DNA from: Dermatophilaceae bacterium Sec6.4
Lineage (GTDB): Bacteria > Actinomycetota > Actinomycetes > Actinomycetales > Dermatophilaceae
Direction: 5' to 3'
Length of the DNA: 64,000 nt
Assembly: GCA_039636865.1 (NCBI GenBank)
Contig: CP144172.1
Span: 1,488,001 to 1,552,000, forward strand
The translations under genes and the position numbers were made by a program. The notes beneath the pieces were generated by a model. The model was not told the origin of the DNA. It did not search any database and saw only the letters and a list, made by a program, of their open reading frames with translations. Position 1 is the first letter of the stretch; the number at the start of each line of letters is the position of its first letter. Of this stretch, positions 1 through 9,508 are shown piece after piece.

Positions 1-1579
1 CACTGGACGCAACCACCGTCCATCCGGACGGAAGCGCAGAGAGCGTGTCGCCGAAGTTGGTGACTGAGCGCACCGGCCCGTTGTCGAAGACAAGCACAGC
101 TGCGGATGCCTCGACCCACTGCACGACGCCGGCGCCGAGCCCGTGCTCTCGGCGCACTCGCAGCAGGGTGCGGTACAGCTCCAGGGTCGAACCCCGCACG
201 CCCACCTGCTGATCCACAGCCAGTGCGGGGTACGACGCCGGTTGCGGCAGCCACGACTCACCGGTGTCGTTGAACCCGGCGGCCGGCGCATCCCGAACCC
301 AGGGCATCGGCACCCGGCAGCCGTCCCGGCCACGGATCGTGTGCCCGGTGCGGGCGTACGTCGGATCCTGCCGATCCTCATCCGGCATCGTGGTGTGCTC
401 GGGCAGCCCGAGTTCCTCGCCCTGATACAGGTAGGCACCGCCCGGCAGCGCGAGCATCATTGCGGTGGCGGCCCGGGCCCGCCGCAGACCGAGCTCGGCA
501 TCCGGCTGCGGGTCCTGCGCGCCGATGCCGTTCAACGTCGCCGACTCGGGTGGCAGACCCATCCGGGTGGCATGGCGGACCACGTCGTGATTGGACAGCA
601 CCCAGGTCGTCGGTGCTCCGACGGCGGCGTTGGCCTCCGACGTACCGTCGATGACATCACGCAGTGCAGTCGCCGACCACGGTGTTTCGAGGAATTCGAA
701 GTTGAACGCCTGATGGAACTCGTCCGGCCTCACGTATTTGGCGAGCCGGTCCGGCGGGACCACCCACGCCTCGGCGCACATCATCGGCTCGGTGCCGGAC
801 TGCGCGCCATGCTCGTCCAGCAGGGCGCGCCACTCGGGGTAGATCTCGTGCACCCCGGGCTGGTCCCACATCGGCTGACTGCCGTCGGCCACGTGCGACG
901 TACCGTTCGAATCGGGCAACCCCGACTCTTTGACGAGGCCGTGCGCGACATCCACGCGGAACCCGTCGACCCCGCGATCCAGCCAGAACTGCAGGACGCG
1001 CTCGAATTCCGCGTGTACTTCGCTGTTTTCCCAGTTCAGATCCGGCTGCTTGACGTCGAAAAGATGCAGATACCACTGGCCGGGAGATCCGTCTGCCTCC
1101 CTCACCCGCTCCCAGGCGGGGCCGCCGAAGACGCTGTCCCAGTTGTTCGGCGGCAGTGCGCCATCCAGGCCCGACCCGTCGCGGAACAGGTAGCGGGCGC
1201 GCTGCGGTGACCCCGGCGCGGCCGCCAGTGCGGCTGCGAACCAGACGTGCTCGTCGGAGGTGTGGTTGGGCACCAGGTCCACGATCAGCCGCAGGCCCAG
1301 GTCGTGCGCGGTGTCGATGAGCGTCTCGGCATCCGTCAGCGACCCGAAGAGCGGGTCCACGTCGTAGTAGTCGGCTACGTCATACCCGGCGTCGGCCTGC
1401 GGTGAGGTGTAGAACGGCGAGAGCCACACGGCGTCGACGCCCAGGTCGCGAAGGTAGGGCAACCGGGCGATGATGCCCGGCAGGTCGCCGATTCCATCGC
1501 CGTCAGCGTCCGCCCAGGAGCGCGGATAGATCTGGTAGACGACGGCCGATCGCCACCACGGCGCGGTCAGGTCATTCAT
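1..1579 (-). CDS. GH13 alpha-glucosidase / oligo-1,6-glucosidase (3' end cut off by window edge)
   Basis: About 526 codons are visible on the minus strand, starting MNDLTAPWWRSAVVYQIYPR, with no stop before the window edge. It hydrolyses alpha-glucosidic bonds in oligosaccharides in the cytoplasm. GH13 regions are readable in order: DLVPNHTSDEH (region I), GFRVDVAHG with the nucleophile Asp (region II), MCAEAW with the acid/base Glu (region III) and LSNHDVVRH (region IV). Family members are about 530-560 residues, so only a short C-terminal tail is missing. The start overlaps the end of the globin gene by 8 nt, so it is probably translationally coupled to it. The divergent malQ suggests maltodextrin or trehalose-linked sugar use; the exact substrate cannot be read from sequence. 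Confidence 0.92.
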   Translation of the reverse strand, partial: MNDLTAPWWRSAVVYQIYPRSWADADGDGIGDLPGIIARLPYLRDLGVDAVWLSPFYTSPQADAGYDVADYYDVDPLFGSLTDAETLIDTAHDLGLRLIVDLVPNHTSDEHVWFAAALAAAPGSPQRARYLFRDGSGLDGALPPNNWDSVFGGPAWERVREADGSPGQWYLHLFDVKQPDLNWENSEVHAEFERVLQFWLDRGVDGFRVDVAHGLVKESGLPDSNGTSHVADGSQPMWDQPGVHEIYPEWRALLDEHGAQSGTEPMMCAEAWVVPPDRLAKYVRPDEFHQAFNFEFLETPWSATALRDVIDGTSEANAAVGAPTTWVLSNHDVVRHATRMGLPPESATLNGIGAQDPQPDAELGLRRARAATAMMLALPGGAYLYQGEELGLPEHTTMPDEDRQDPTYARTGHTIRGRDGCRVPMPWVRDAPAAGFNDTGESWLPQPASYPALAVDQQVGVRGSTLELYRTLLRVRREHGLGAGVVQWVEASAAVLVFDNGPVRSVTNFGDTLSALPSGWTVVASS

Positions 1580-2021
1580 CGTCGAGGGAATTCACCAACG
1601 AGTAGGCCGCGCGGGTGAGGTAGTCGCGCAGCAGGAGGTCGTGGCTCTCGTCCAGGTGCAGGGTGTCGACTGCATTCAGCATGTGCAGCAGCCAACGGTC
1701 CCGCTGAGTGGGCGTCACCTGGTAGGGCACATGCCGCATCCGCAGTCGCGGGTGGCCGCGTTGCTCGCTGTAGGTCGTGGGCCCGCCCCAGTACTGCTCC
1801 AGGAATCCGAGCAGCCGGTCTTCGGCGGGGCCCAGATCCTGCTCGGGATACAGGGCGCGCAACGGCTGGTCACCCGCGACCCCGACATAGAACTCGTGGA
1901 CGAGTTTCGCGAAAGTCTCGTGTCCGCCGACCTGCTCGTAGAACGACTGCTGCTCCGGTGGGGGGGTAGACGGTGTCGAGGGTGTCAGCGGCATGGGTGG
2001 CAGTCTTCCAGTCGAACTCAC
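1572..2021 (-). CDS. Group II truncated haemoglobin (trHbO-like)
   Basis: A 149-residue protein whose core from about residue 25 (SFYEQVGGHETFAKLVHEFY) to the end matches group II 2-on-2 globins: RALYPEQDLGPAEDRLLGFL, the aromatic YWGGP segment, then HPRLRMRHVPYQVTP around the proximal histidine. Such proteins bind O2 or NO and are linked to peroxide or NO detoxification. The likely start is GTG at 2021, whose GTGA overlaps the stop of the upstream channel gene; an internal ATG at 1994 would remove only a Pro/Thr-rich leader. It is the middle gene of a three-gene coupled unit with mscS and the GH13 enzyme; that grouping has no obvious shared pathway. Confidence 0.9.
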   Translation of the reverse strand: MSSTGRLPPMPLTPSTPSTPPPEQQSFYEQVGGHETFAKLVHEFYVGVAGDQPLRALYPEQDLGPAEDRLLGFLEQYWGGPTTYSEQRGHPRLRMRHVPYQVTPTQRDRWLLHMLNAVDTLHLDESHDLLLRDYLTRAAYSLVNSLDDE

Positions 2022-2932
2022 TGGGCGTTCCCGGAGGTGTACGGCGGCAGCTGTGGCGACCTGATACCCGCTGCGTCCAGGGCGACCTTCGCGCGCTCGC
2101 GGATCTCGCGGGACATGGCGTACTGCTCACCCGGCACGCATTTGGCGATGATCCGCAGGGTCACGCCACCGCCCACGACCGATTCGACACCGGCGACGAC
2201 GGGGGTCTCCAACAGCTTCTCCTTCCACGGTGATTCATCGTCGACGAGTTCGGTCACCGCGCGGAGGGTCACGAGGGCCTTCTCGATGCTCTGGTCGTAG
2301 GCGATGGGTATGTCGATCGTGGTGGTCGCCCAACCCTGCGACTTGTTGCCGACCCGCAGAATCTCGCCGTTGCGTACATACCAGACCACGCCGTTCGCGT
2401 CGCGCACCCGCGTCACCCGCAGCGCTACTTCTTCAACGGTGCCGATCGCCTGCCCGGTGTCGATGACGTCACCGACGCCGTACTGGTCCTCCATGATCAT
2501 GAAGATCCCGGAGAGGAAGTCCCGGACAAGGCTCTGCGCGCCGAAACCGAACGCGACACCACCGACACCGGCGGAAGCGAGCAACGGCGCCAGCGGCACG
2601 CCGAGTTCGGCCATCACCATCATGGCGGCGATACCGAAGACGATCAGGGTCGAGACGGACCGCAGCAACGAGCCCATCGTCGCGGCTCGCTGGCGTCGAC
2701 GTTCAGGGTCCAGGCCGGCCGCTGCACGGATCACCCTGGTGGCGCCGGCAGCGGCGGCAGTCCGCTCGCTGGAGCGGGTCTCCATGGCTGCGACAGCTCG
2801 TCGGATCGCGCGATGGATGGCAAAACGTAGCAGGATCGCGCCGAGCACGATGCCGATCACGGCGAGAGGAGTCCCGAGGAAGAGTTCCCACCCGGACTGG
2901 GTCGTGCTGGCGGCAAACGGCAGAAACTGCAT
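2018..2932 (-). CDS. Small-conductance mechanosensitive channel (MscS family)
   Basis: A 304-residue inner-membrane protein. After an N-terminal TM near residues 15-38 comes a linker, then TM segments around 90-140 with the glycine/alanine-rich pore helix typical of MscS (LLASAGVGGVAFGFGAQSLV), followed by the beta domain beginning DFLSGIFMIMEDQYGVGDVI. The C-terminal alpha/beta cytosolic part follows (TTTIDIPIAYDQSIEKAL). MscS channels release solutes on hypo-osmotic shock. The start is taken at ATG 2932 rather than further upstream because an upstream start would give an Arg-rich non-family leader and cross the malQ promoter region. The stop overlaps the globin GTG. Divergent from malQ with a 74-nt gap. 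Confidence 0.88.
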   Translation of the reverse strand: MQFLPFAASTTQSGWELFLGTPLAVIGIVLGAILLRFAIHRAIRRAVAAMETRSSERTAAAAGATRVIRAAAGLDPERRRQRAATMGSLLRSVSTLIVFGIAAMMVMAELGVPLAPLLASAGVGGVAFGFGAQSLVRDFLSGIFMIMEDQYGVGDVIDTGQAIGTVEEVALRVTRVRDANGVVWYVRNGEILRVGNKSQGWATTTIDIPIAYDQSIEKALVTLRAVTELVDDESPWKEKLLETPVVAGVESVVGGGVTLRIIAKCVPGEQYAMSREIRERAKVALDAAGIRSPQLPPYTSGNAQ

Positions 2933-3006
2933 CGGGCCAGTGTGGCGGCCGCGCCGGGAGCGCCCAAGTTGCTGGTGATCAGCGCCCGCTCTGCAAGACT
3001 GCGACC

Positions 3007-5121
3007 ATGTCCGAGGGGTCTTTGCTGGCGCAGCTCGCCCGCGCACATGGAGTTGCCACCGACTATCGGGACTGGAAGGACAACCCGGTCACCGTCTCGG
3101 ACGAGACGATCGTCGCGGTGCTGGGTGCGCTCGGCGTCGACGTGTCCGACGACGACGCAGCAGCCGCCTCCCTGGCCTCGATGCAGGACGAGGAGTGGCG
3201 GCGGGTACTGCCGCCCGTCGTGGTGATCCGGCAGGCCACCGAGCCGTGGGTTGCGGTGCACCTGCCGCATGGCGCCGATCTGCAGGCGCAGGTCGAGCTC
3301 GAGCACGGCGGATGCCTGGAGGTGGAGCAGGTCGACCACTGGGTGGACCCACGCGACATCGACGGCGTCAGCATCGGCGAAGCGACGCTGAAGCTACCCG
3401 GCTCGCTGCCACTGGGCTACCACGTCCTCGTGGTGCGTACCGGTGCGGACGAGCACCGGATGAGCGTCATCGTCACGCCCGTCCGACTGGAGTTGCCCGC
3501 CGCGCTGCGCACCGACCGTGCGTGGGGACTGCAGGCTCAGCTCTACGGCATCCGCAGCGATCGCAGCTGGGGTATCGGCGACGCCGCCGACCTCGCCGAA
3601 CTGGGCACCTGGGCAGCACGTACCGGGGCAGACTTTGTCCTCGTCAACCCGGTGCATGCTGCCGAGCCGGTCGCGCCGATGGAGGCCTCGCCCTACCTGC
3701 CGACGACCCGCCGATTCGTCAACCCGATGTACATCCGGGTCGAGGAGATCGTTGAGCTCGGGTACCTGTCCGCCGCAGAACATCAACTGGTCGAGTGGCA
3801 CGGGGACGACGCGCGCCGCCTCAACGCGCTGGAGCAACTGGACCGCGACGGGTGTTGGGCGGCCAAGGAAGCCGCGTTGCGGATGATCTTCCGGGTGCCC
3901 CGCACGCACCGCCGGGTCCGGGAGTTCGAGCAGTTCTGCACCGCGGAGGGCCAGGGTCTACGCGACTACGCAACCTGGTGCGCGCTGGTCGTCGAGCGCG
4001 GACTTCCGTGGCAGGAATGGCCTGCGGAACTGCAGGACCCGGGCACCGACGCGGTGGCCGCAGAGCGCGAGCGCCTCGCGGGCGAGGTCGAATTCCAGTC
4101 CTGGTTGCAGTGGATCGCCCAGCGCCAACTGGCCGATGCCCAGCACGAGTTGCGTTCTGCGGGAATGGGCGTGGGTGTCGTGCAGGATCTCGCCGTCGGC
4201 GTACACCCCGGTGGAGCGGACGCCTGGGCGCTCGCGGGCGTCCTGGCCAGTGACATCAGCGTCGGAGCACCGCCGGACGACTACAACCAGCTCGGTCAGG
4301 ACTGGAGCCAGCCGCCGTGGCGCCCGGACCGCCTCGCTGAGCAGAGTTACGCGCCCTACCGGGAGATGATCCGCACCACGCTGGAGATGTCCGGCGGGCT
4401 GCGGGTGGACCACATCCTCGGGCTCTTCCGCCTGTGGTGGGTGCCGCGCGGTAAGTCACCGGTCGAGGGCACCTACGTGCGCTACGACCACGAGGCGATG
4501 GTCGGCATCCTGGCGCTGGAGGCACACCGCGCGGGGGCTGTGGTCATCGGCGAGGACCTCGGCACGGTCGAGAGCTGGGTGCGCGACTACCTGTCCGAAC
4601 GCGGCATCCTGGGCACCTCGATCCTGTGGTTCGAACGGGACAGCGAAGGTGCGCCGTTACCGCCCGAGACCTATCGGCAACTGTGTCTGGCCAGCGTCAC
4701 CACCCACGATCTGCCCCCCACGGCCGGCTACCTGCAGGGTGAGCACATCAGCGTGCGGCACAGCCTCGATCTGCTGACGCAGCCGCTGGAAGAAGAGATC
4801 GCCCAGGATGATGCTCAGCGCGAGGCGGTCCTGTCCGCGCTGCGTGCTCGCGGTCTGCTGCGTGAGCAGGCGTCCATCGAGAGTCAGGTCGATGCCCTGC
4901 ATCGGTTCCTGACATGGGCGCCGAGCAAGATGCTGGGCGTCTCGGTCAACGATCTGGTCGGTGATGTGCGCACCATCAATCAGCCGGGCACCCACGAGGA
5001 GTACCCGAACTGGCGGCTGCCGCTCGCGGACGGCGAGGGTCATCCGGTGAGCCTGGAGCAGCTGATGGTCTCGCGTAGGGCGAAGCGGCTGATCCGCTGC
5101 GTGACGCAGCGCGACCGCTGA
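3007..5121 (+). CDS. malQ: 4-alpha-glucanotransferase (amylomaltase)
   Basis: A 704-residue GH77 enzyme that transfers alpha-1,4-glucan segments between maltodextrins, releasing glucose. It carries the N-terminal extension of about 150 residues seen in actinobacterial MalQ, then the catalytic barrel: GIRSDRSWGIGDAADLAELG, GVVQDLAVGVHPGGADAW, GLRVDHILGLFRLWWVP with the nucleophile Asp, VVIGEDLGTV with the acid/base Glu, and SVTTHDLPPTAGY with the third acidic residue. Length agrees with the family. The start ATG 3007 lies 74 nt from the divergent mscS start. No clear terminator follows; the next gene has its own RBS after 164 nt. Confidence 0.96.
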   Translation: MSEGSLLAQLARAHGVATDYRDWKDNPVTVSDETIVAVLGALGVDVSDDDAAAASLASMQDEEWRRVLPPVVVIRQATEPWVAVHLPHGADLQAQVELEHGGCLEVEQVDHWVDPRDIDGVSIGEATLKLPGSLPLGYHVLVVRTGADEHRMSVIVTPVRLELPAALRTDRAWGLQAQLYGIRSDRSWGIGDAADLAELGTWAARTGADFVLVNPVHAAEPVAPMEASPYLPTTRRFVNPMYIRVEEIVELGYLSAAEHQLVEWHGDDARRLNALEQLDRDGCWAAKEAALRMIFRVPRTHRRVREFEQFCTAEGQGLRDYATWCALVVERGLPWQEWPAELQDPGTDAVAAERERLAGEVEFQSWLQWIAQRQLADAQHELRSAGMGVGVVQDLAVGVHPGGADAWALAGVLASDISVGAPPDDYNQLGQDWSQPPWRPDRLAEQSYAPYREMIRTTLEMSGGLRVDHILGLFRLWWVPRGKSPVEGTYVRYDHEAMVGILALEAHRAGAVVIGEDLGTVESWVRDYLSERGILGTSILWFERDSEGAPLPPETYRQLCLASVTTHDLPPTAGYLQGEHISVRHSLDLLTQPLEEEIAQDDAQREAVLSALRARGLLREQASIESQVDALHRFLTWAPSKMLGVSVNDLVGDVRTINQPGTHEEYPNWRLPLADGEGHPVSLEQLMVSRRAKRLIRCVTQRDR

Positions 5122-5285
5122 GGGCAGTTCGGCGGCGCAGGCCCGGCATAAAAGTGGGGCCGATGGTCCCTGGTGCGTTGCGGCATTCGGTGTCATCGTG
5201 AAGTCGGCGATGGGGCCTTCTGGATCCCGCCAGTTCGTTGGGCGGACAGTCGGTCTCACGCGATCGACCGACCGAGGTGGGACCT

Positions 5286-5651
5286 ATGTCCAAGTTCACC
5301 AGATTCGTTCCGGCGAAGAGTCGTGCCGCTGCGCCTGGTAGGCATCGTGCAGTAACGGATCGCGATGCCACTGCCAGCGACCTCGGCGACACCCGACATT
5401 CCGGGTACGCGCCCACCGACCGCGGGTCACCCGTGCTGCCGCACCTTTCCCAACACGACGTGGGGCACAGCGGCTATGGCCCCGCTGACGCCAGTGCGCC
5501 GCAGGTAGCGGCCATCCACACCGGTACTCCCGGCGGGATGGCTGCCACCGGCGGCCACGGACAGGGCTGCGGTGACGTGAGCGACGGTCCGCACCACAGT
5601 GGCTGGGCGCCCGTCGACGGTGAACTCAACCCACCCGAAGCAGGTCGGTAG
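5286..5651 (+). CDS. Uncharacterised small protein with three HSG(Y/W)xP repeats
   Basis: I do not recognise this protein. It is 121 residues, starting MSKFTRFVPAKSRAAAPG. The start is supported by a good Shine-Dalgarno (GAGGTGG at 5274-5280, 5 nt from ATG 5286). It has no signal peptide or TM segment, is rich in Gly/Pro/His/Asp, and looks disordered. Three spaced octamers recur: HSGYAPTD (residues 38-45), HSGYGPAD (61-68) and HSGWAPVD (104-111). There is one cysteine (95). It stands alone between malQ and the convergent pepN, whose stop lies 12 nt away. It could be a ligand- or metal-binding tail protein or a modified peptide precursor, but nothing in the context proves either. Confidence 0.7.
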   Translation: MSKFTRFVPAKSRAAAPGRHRAVTDRDATASDLGDTRHSGYAPTDRGSPVLPHLSQHDVGHSGYGPADASAPQVAAIHTGTPGGMAATGGHGQGCGDVSDGPHHSGWAPVDGELNPPEAGR

Positions 5652-5662
5652 GTCGGTAGCGC

Positions 5663-8260
5663 TCAGTCCTGAGCGTCCCGAGACTGCGCGCTCAGCGCCC
5701 GTTTCGCTGCGTCCGCGTGGTCTCCCATGATCCGACGCAATGCATCGGGTGCATCGTCGTTGTCCCGCAACCAGTGCTGCGTGGCGTCCAGCAGCGCCTG
5801 ATCGGCCAGCGCGGAGGGATACATCCTGGTCGCCAGCCCGGAGGCGATCGCGAAGGTCCGCGATTCCCACATCGCGCGTACCTCGGCGTGGAAGCGTGCG
5901 GCGTACGGCGCCAGCAGGCGGACGTCGTGCACGGTGGCGAATCCCACGGAGACCGCAGCGAGGGTCTGGTTGGGTAGTGAGTCACCCTCGAACGCGCGTG
6001 CCCACGCAGCCTCCTTGGCCTGCGCCGTCGGGTACGCGGCCCGTGCGCCGGCGGCACGTTCGACGCCGGTGGAGGTTGCATCCCTCCTCAGTTCTGCATC
6101 GATCTCGTCATCGTCGATCGCGCCGGCCGTGGCGAGCGCCGTCATCAGCGACCAGCGCATATCGGTGTCGACCGCCAGGCCCGACAGCTGTGACGCTCCG
6201 GTGAGCAGACCGCGCACGGTGGCGATGTCCTCGGGCGCGACTGCGGTCTGTGCGAAGGCCCGAACGAACTGCAGCTGAGCGTCGCTGCCGGGTGCGGCAC
6301 CGCGCATGAGCCCACCGAACGCACCGGCGACGCGCTGGCGGGTCTCGTCACGGCGGTCAGGGGTCACGTATCTGGACCGCGCACCGGTGATCTGCGCGAT
6401 GGCGACCTTGATGGCGGTGGAGTCGTGTTCGTCGCTCAACAGCCGCAGCGCGAAGGCAATGTAGTCGCGAGCGCCGATCTCGCCCTCGCGGGTCATGTCC
6501 CACAGGGCTGCATGCACCAGAGCCCGCGGCAGGGACTCGGTCAGCGCATCGGGGTGGGCCAGCACCGTTGCGAGCGACCGCTCGTCCAGCCGCAGCTTGG
6601 CGAATGTCAGGTCGTCGTCGTTCAGCAACAGCAGGTCCGGGCGCCGCGTGCCGACCAGTTGCGGCACGTCGGTGCTGGCGCCGGCGACGTCGAGCTCCAG
6701 GTAGGACGTGCGCTCCAGCCGCCCGTCCCGCAGGTCGTAGCAGCCGATTCCCATCCGGTGCTCGCGCAGCGTCGGGTGGCTGTCCGCCGCGGTCTGTTCG
6801 ACCCGCACCGAGGTGAACACCCCGTCGGTCTCCTGGATCACCGGGCGGATCGTCGCGACGCCCGCCGTCTGCAGCCAATCCTGTGCCCAGCTGCGCAGGT
6901 CACGGCCGGAGGTGGCCTCGAACTCGGCGAACAGGTGACGTAGGTCGGTGTTGCCCCAGGCGTACTTCGCGAAGTAGGACCGCAGGCCGGCCACGAACGG
7001 CTCGCGACCGACGTACGCGACAAGTTGTTTGAGCACGGACGCGCCCTTGGCGTAGGTGATGTGGTCGAAGTTGTTCTCCACATCCGACCAGTTACGGGCA
7101 TCGGCCGCGATGGGGTGGGTCGAGCTCAGCTGATCGGCGGCGTACGCGGCGGACTTCTCCGAGAGGCAGAAGGTGGTCCATGCGGAGTCCCACTGGGTGG
7201 CTTCGGCCTGGGCCGTCGTGGAGGCCCATTCGGCGAAGGATTCGTTCAACCACAGGTCGTCCCACCAGCGCATCGTGACCAGGTCGCCGAACCACATGTG
7301 CGCCATTTCGTGCAGGATCGTCAGCGCGCGGCGCTCGATCAGCGACTCCGGCACCGCCGAGCGGAAGACGTAGATCTCGGCGAAGGTCACCAGGCCGACA
7401 TTCTCCATCGCGCCCATGTTGTATTCGGGGGCGAACAGCTGGTCGTACTTGGTGAAGGGAAACTCGCGATCGAACATCTCCTCGAAGAAGGCAAATCCGC
7501 GCTTGGTCACGTCCAGGATGTTCTCGGCGTCCAGGTGAGCGCGTAGCGAACGTCGGCACAGCACCCCGAGCGGGATGACACCGGCGCGGGTCTGGACCTC
7601 ATCGCGCACGATCTCGTACGGCCCCGCGGCGACAGCGGTGATGTAGCAACTGATCGGCGGCGTCGGCGCGAAGGTCCAGGTAGCAGAATCAGCAGCGTCG
7701 TCCGGGCCGTGTGGGTCGTTCGAACTGCCGTGCGGGACCGGTTCGGGAGTGGGCTCGTTGGACAGCACCTGCCAGGCTGCCGGGGCGGTAACGGTGAAGC
7801 TGAAGGGTGCCTTCAGGTCCGGCTGATCGAAGACGGGGAACGCCCGGCGGGCGTCGGACACCTCGAACTGTGTGTAGAGGTAGACCTCCCCGTCTGCGGG
7901 ATCCACAAACCGGTGCACGCCTTCGCCGGTGTTCATGTACGTGCCGACGGCCTGCACGACGACGGTGTTGGTCTGCGCCAGATTCGGCAGGGCGACCCGT
8001 GCGCCGTCGAAATGTTCAGCCGGGTCAAGAACCACCCCGTTCAGCTCGATGGACCGCACGCGGTCTCCGACGAAGTCCAGGAAGGTCGATGCGCCGTCGG
8101 TGGCGGTGAACTCGATGCGGGACGTGGTCGCGAACGTTCTCGGGCCGGTGGTGAAGTCGAGCGCGACTGCGTGCTGCTGCACGCTCACCAGTTCCGCGCG
8201 TTGCTGCGCCTCGTCTCGGGTGAGCTCCTGCTTGGACACGTGCGTCACGTCGACTCCCAT
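5663..8260 (-). CDS. pepN: Aminopeptidase N (M1 zinc metallopeptidase)
   Basis: An 865-residue cytoplasmic M1 aminopeptidase that removes N-terminal residues from peptides. The exopeptidase motif is readable as GAMEN, the zinc site as [13 protein letters not shown] with the distal Glu in NESFAEW, and the long C-terminal ERAP1-like helical domain follows from about residue 520. Length is normal for actinobacterial PepN. The chosen start is ATG at 8260; the TTG three codons upstream (8269) is less likely. Divergent from the Rv2466c-like gene (77-nt gap) and convergent with the small repeat protein. Confidence 0.96.
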   Translation of the reverse strand: MGVDVTHVSKQELTRDEAQQRAELVSVQQHAVALDFTTGPRTFATTSRIEFTATDGASTFLDFVGDRVRSIELNGVVLDPAEHFDGARVALPNLAQTNTVVVQAVGTYMNTGEGVHRFVDPADGEVYLYTQFEVSDARRAFPVFDQPDLKAPFSFTVTAPAAWQVLSNEPTPEPVPHGSSNDPHGPDDAADSATWTFAPTPPISCYITAVAAGPYEIVRDEVQTRAGVIPLGVLCRRSLRAHLDAENILDVTKRGFAFFEEMFDREFPFTKYDQLFAPEYNMGAMENVGLVTFAEIYVFRSAVPESLIERRALTILHEMAHMWFGDLVTMRWWDDLWLNESFAEWASTTAQAEATQWDSAWTTFCLSEKSAAYAADQLSSTHPIAADARNWSDVENNFDHITYAKGASVLKQLVAYVGREPFVAGLRSYFAKYAWGNTDLRHLFAEFEATSGRDLRSWAQDWLQTAGVATIRPVIQETDGVFTSVRVEQTAADSHPTLREHRMGIGCYDLRDGRLERTSYLELDVAGASTDVPQLVGTRRPDLLLLNDDDLTFAKLRLDERSLATVLAHPDALTESLPRALVHAALWDMTREGEIGARDYIAFALRLLSDEHDSTAIKVAIAQITGARSRYVTPDRRDETRQRVAGAFGGLMRGAAPGSDAQLQFVRAFAQTAVAPEDIATVRGLLTGASQLSGLAVDTDMRWSLMTALATAGAIDDDEIDAELRRDATSTGVERAAGARAAYPTAQAKEAAWARAFEGDSLPNQTLAAVSVGFATVHDVRLLAPYAARFHAEVRAMWESRTFAIASGLATRMYPSALADQALLDATQHWLRDNDDAPDALRRIMGDHADAAKRALSAQSRDAQD

Positions 8261-8337
8261 TGCTGTCAACCAGATGCCGGGGGTTCCCGACCGTGGGGCA
8301 TCGTGTCATTCTCAGCTGCGAGTGGCACGATGATGAC

Positions 8338-8964
8338 ATGACAACCAAACGCGCTGAGATGTTTTTTGATCCGATGTGTCCATGGGCCTGGATGACCTCA
8401 CGGTGGCTCCTGGAGGTTCAGCAGGTGCGGGACATCGAGATCACCTGGTCGGTGATGAGCCTGTCCGTGCTCAACGAAGGCCGGGACCTACCCGAGGACT
8501 ACCGGGCGATGATGGACCGCGCCTGGTTGCCGGTGCGGGTGGTCATCGCGGCCGAGCAGGAACACGGTCCGCAGACCCGCAAGCAGCTCTATGACGCGAT
8601 CGGGACGCGCCTGCACCCGGGTGGCCGCGGTGGCGACGTGGACGACCTGCGCGAGGTGGTCCGCGAGGCGCTCGCCGAGGTCGGACTGCCCGAGGCATTG
8701 CTGCAGAAGGGTGCCTATGTCGATGGTGACGACATCGACCAGTTGCTGCGTGCCTCCCACCAACGCGCCATCGACCTGGTCGGCAATGACGTCGGCACGC
8801 CGGTCGTCAGTGTCGAGGGCGTCGCATTCTTCGGTCCCGTGGTCACCCCCGCGCCGAAGGGTGAAGTTGCTGGCAAGCTGTGGGACGGCTGCCTCCTGGT
8901 GGCTGCGGTGCCCGGCTTCTACGAATTGAAGCGGTCCCGCGAGGCAGGTCCTGACTTCAGCTGA
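8338..8964 (+). CDS. DsbA-family oxidoreductase, Rv2466c (mycothiol-dependent nitroreductase) type, with a CPWA active site
   Basis: A 208-residue thioredoxin-fold protein. The N-terminus [19 protein letters not shown] and the C-terminal [19 protein letters not shown] closely follow M. tuberculosis Rv2466c, including the [11 protein letters not shown] helix and the cis-Pro loop. In Rv2466c the motif is CPWC and the enzyme uses mycothiol; here the second cysteine is Ala (Cys14, Ala17), so only a monothiol mechanism is possible. The start ATG 8338 gives the family N-terminus. rpiB follows after 12 nt and is probably co-transcribed. Confidence 0.88.
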   Translation: MTTKRAEMFFDPMCPWAWMTSRWLLEVQQVRDIEITWSVMSLSVLNEGRDLPEDYRAMMDRAWLPVRVVIAAEQEHGPQTRKQLYDAIGTRLHPGGRGGDVDDLREVVREALAEVGLPEALLQKGAYVDGDDIDQLLRASHQRAIDLVGNDVGTPVVSVEGVAFFGPVVTPAPKGEVAGKLWDGCLLVAAVPGFYELKRSREAGPDFS

Positions 8965-8976
8965 GAGGCGACGCGG

Positions 8977-9441
8977 ATGCGAGTACACATCGGAGGGGAC
9001 CACGCGGCGTACGACATGCATCGCGAACTGGTGACCTGGTTGGGCGAGCAGGGGCATGAAGTGATCGATCACGGATCGGCCACCTACGACGCACTGGATG
9101 ACTATCCCGTGTTCGTGCTGCGCGCCGCCCAGGGTGTCGCGGCCGATCCGGGCTCGCTCGGCATCGTGCTCGGCGGCTCCGGAAACGGCGAGCAGATGGC
9201 CGCCAACAAGGTGCCCGGTATCCGGGCCGCACTGTGTTACACAACTGAACTGGCGCAGCTGGCACGCCAGCACAACGATGCGCAGATCATTTCGCTCGGC
9301 GGCCGGTTCAATACCGTCGAACAGGCCAAGGCAATGGTCTCGATCTTCCTGGAAACGCCTTTCTCGGGCGAAGAGCGCCATCAACGTCGGCTGGACATGG
9401 TCCAGCGATTCGAGCAGGACGGCGAACTGCCCCCCAAGTGA
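8977..9441 (+). CDS. rpiB: Ribose-5-phosphate isomerase B
   Basis: A 154-residue RpiB interconverting ribose-5-phosphate and ribulose-5-phosphate in the pentose phosphate pathway. It begins MRVHIGGDHAAYDMHRELV and has VLGGSGNGEQMAANKVPGIR. As in M. tuberculosis RpiB, the position of the catalytic cysteine of the E. coli enzyme lies in GGSGNGEQ, where a Glu is thought to act as base. HNDAQIISLGGR is the second substrate loop. It is downstream of the DsbA-like gene and ends before a strong hairpin. Confidence 0.95.
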   Translation: MRVHIGGDHAAYDMHRELVTWLGEQGHEVIDHGSATYDALDDYPVFVLRAAQGVAADPGSLGIVLGGSGNGEQMAANKVPGIRAALCYTTELAQLARQHNDAQIISLGGRFNTVEQAKAMVSIFLETPFSGEERHQRRLDMVQRFEQDGELPPK

Positions 9442-9453
9442 TTTTTGCTATGA

Positions 9454-9489
9454 AAAAGGTGCCGATCCCATCCGGGTTCGGCACCTTTT
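9454..9489. terminator. Bidirectional intrinsic terminator after rpiB
   Basis: A perfect 12-bp stem (AAAAGGTGCCGA paired with TCGGCACCTTTT) encloses a 12-nt loop, with A and T runs on the two flanks. It sits between rpiB (plus) and the antitoxin-like gene (minus), which converge here, so it can serve both. Confidence 0.9.
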
Positions 9490-9508
9490 CGTAGATCGGG
9501 TCAGTGAT

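Noticed and set aside
143..1210. Plus-strand frame of 355 codons at the left edge
   Set aside because: It is opposite a clear GH13 enzyme whose catalytic motifs are all on the minus strand.
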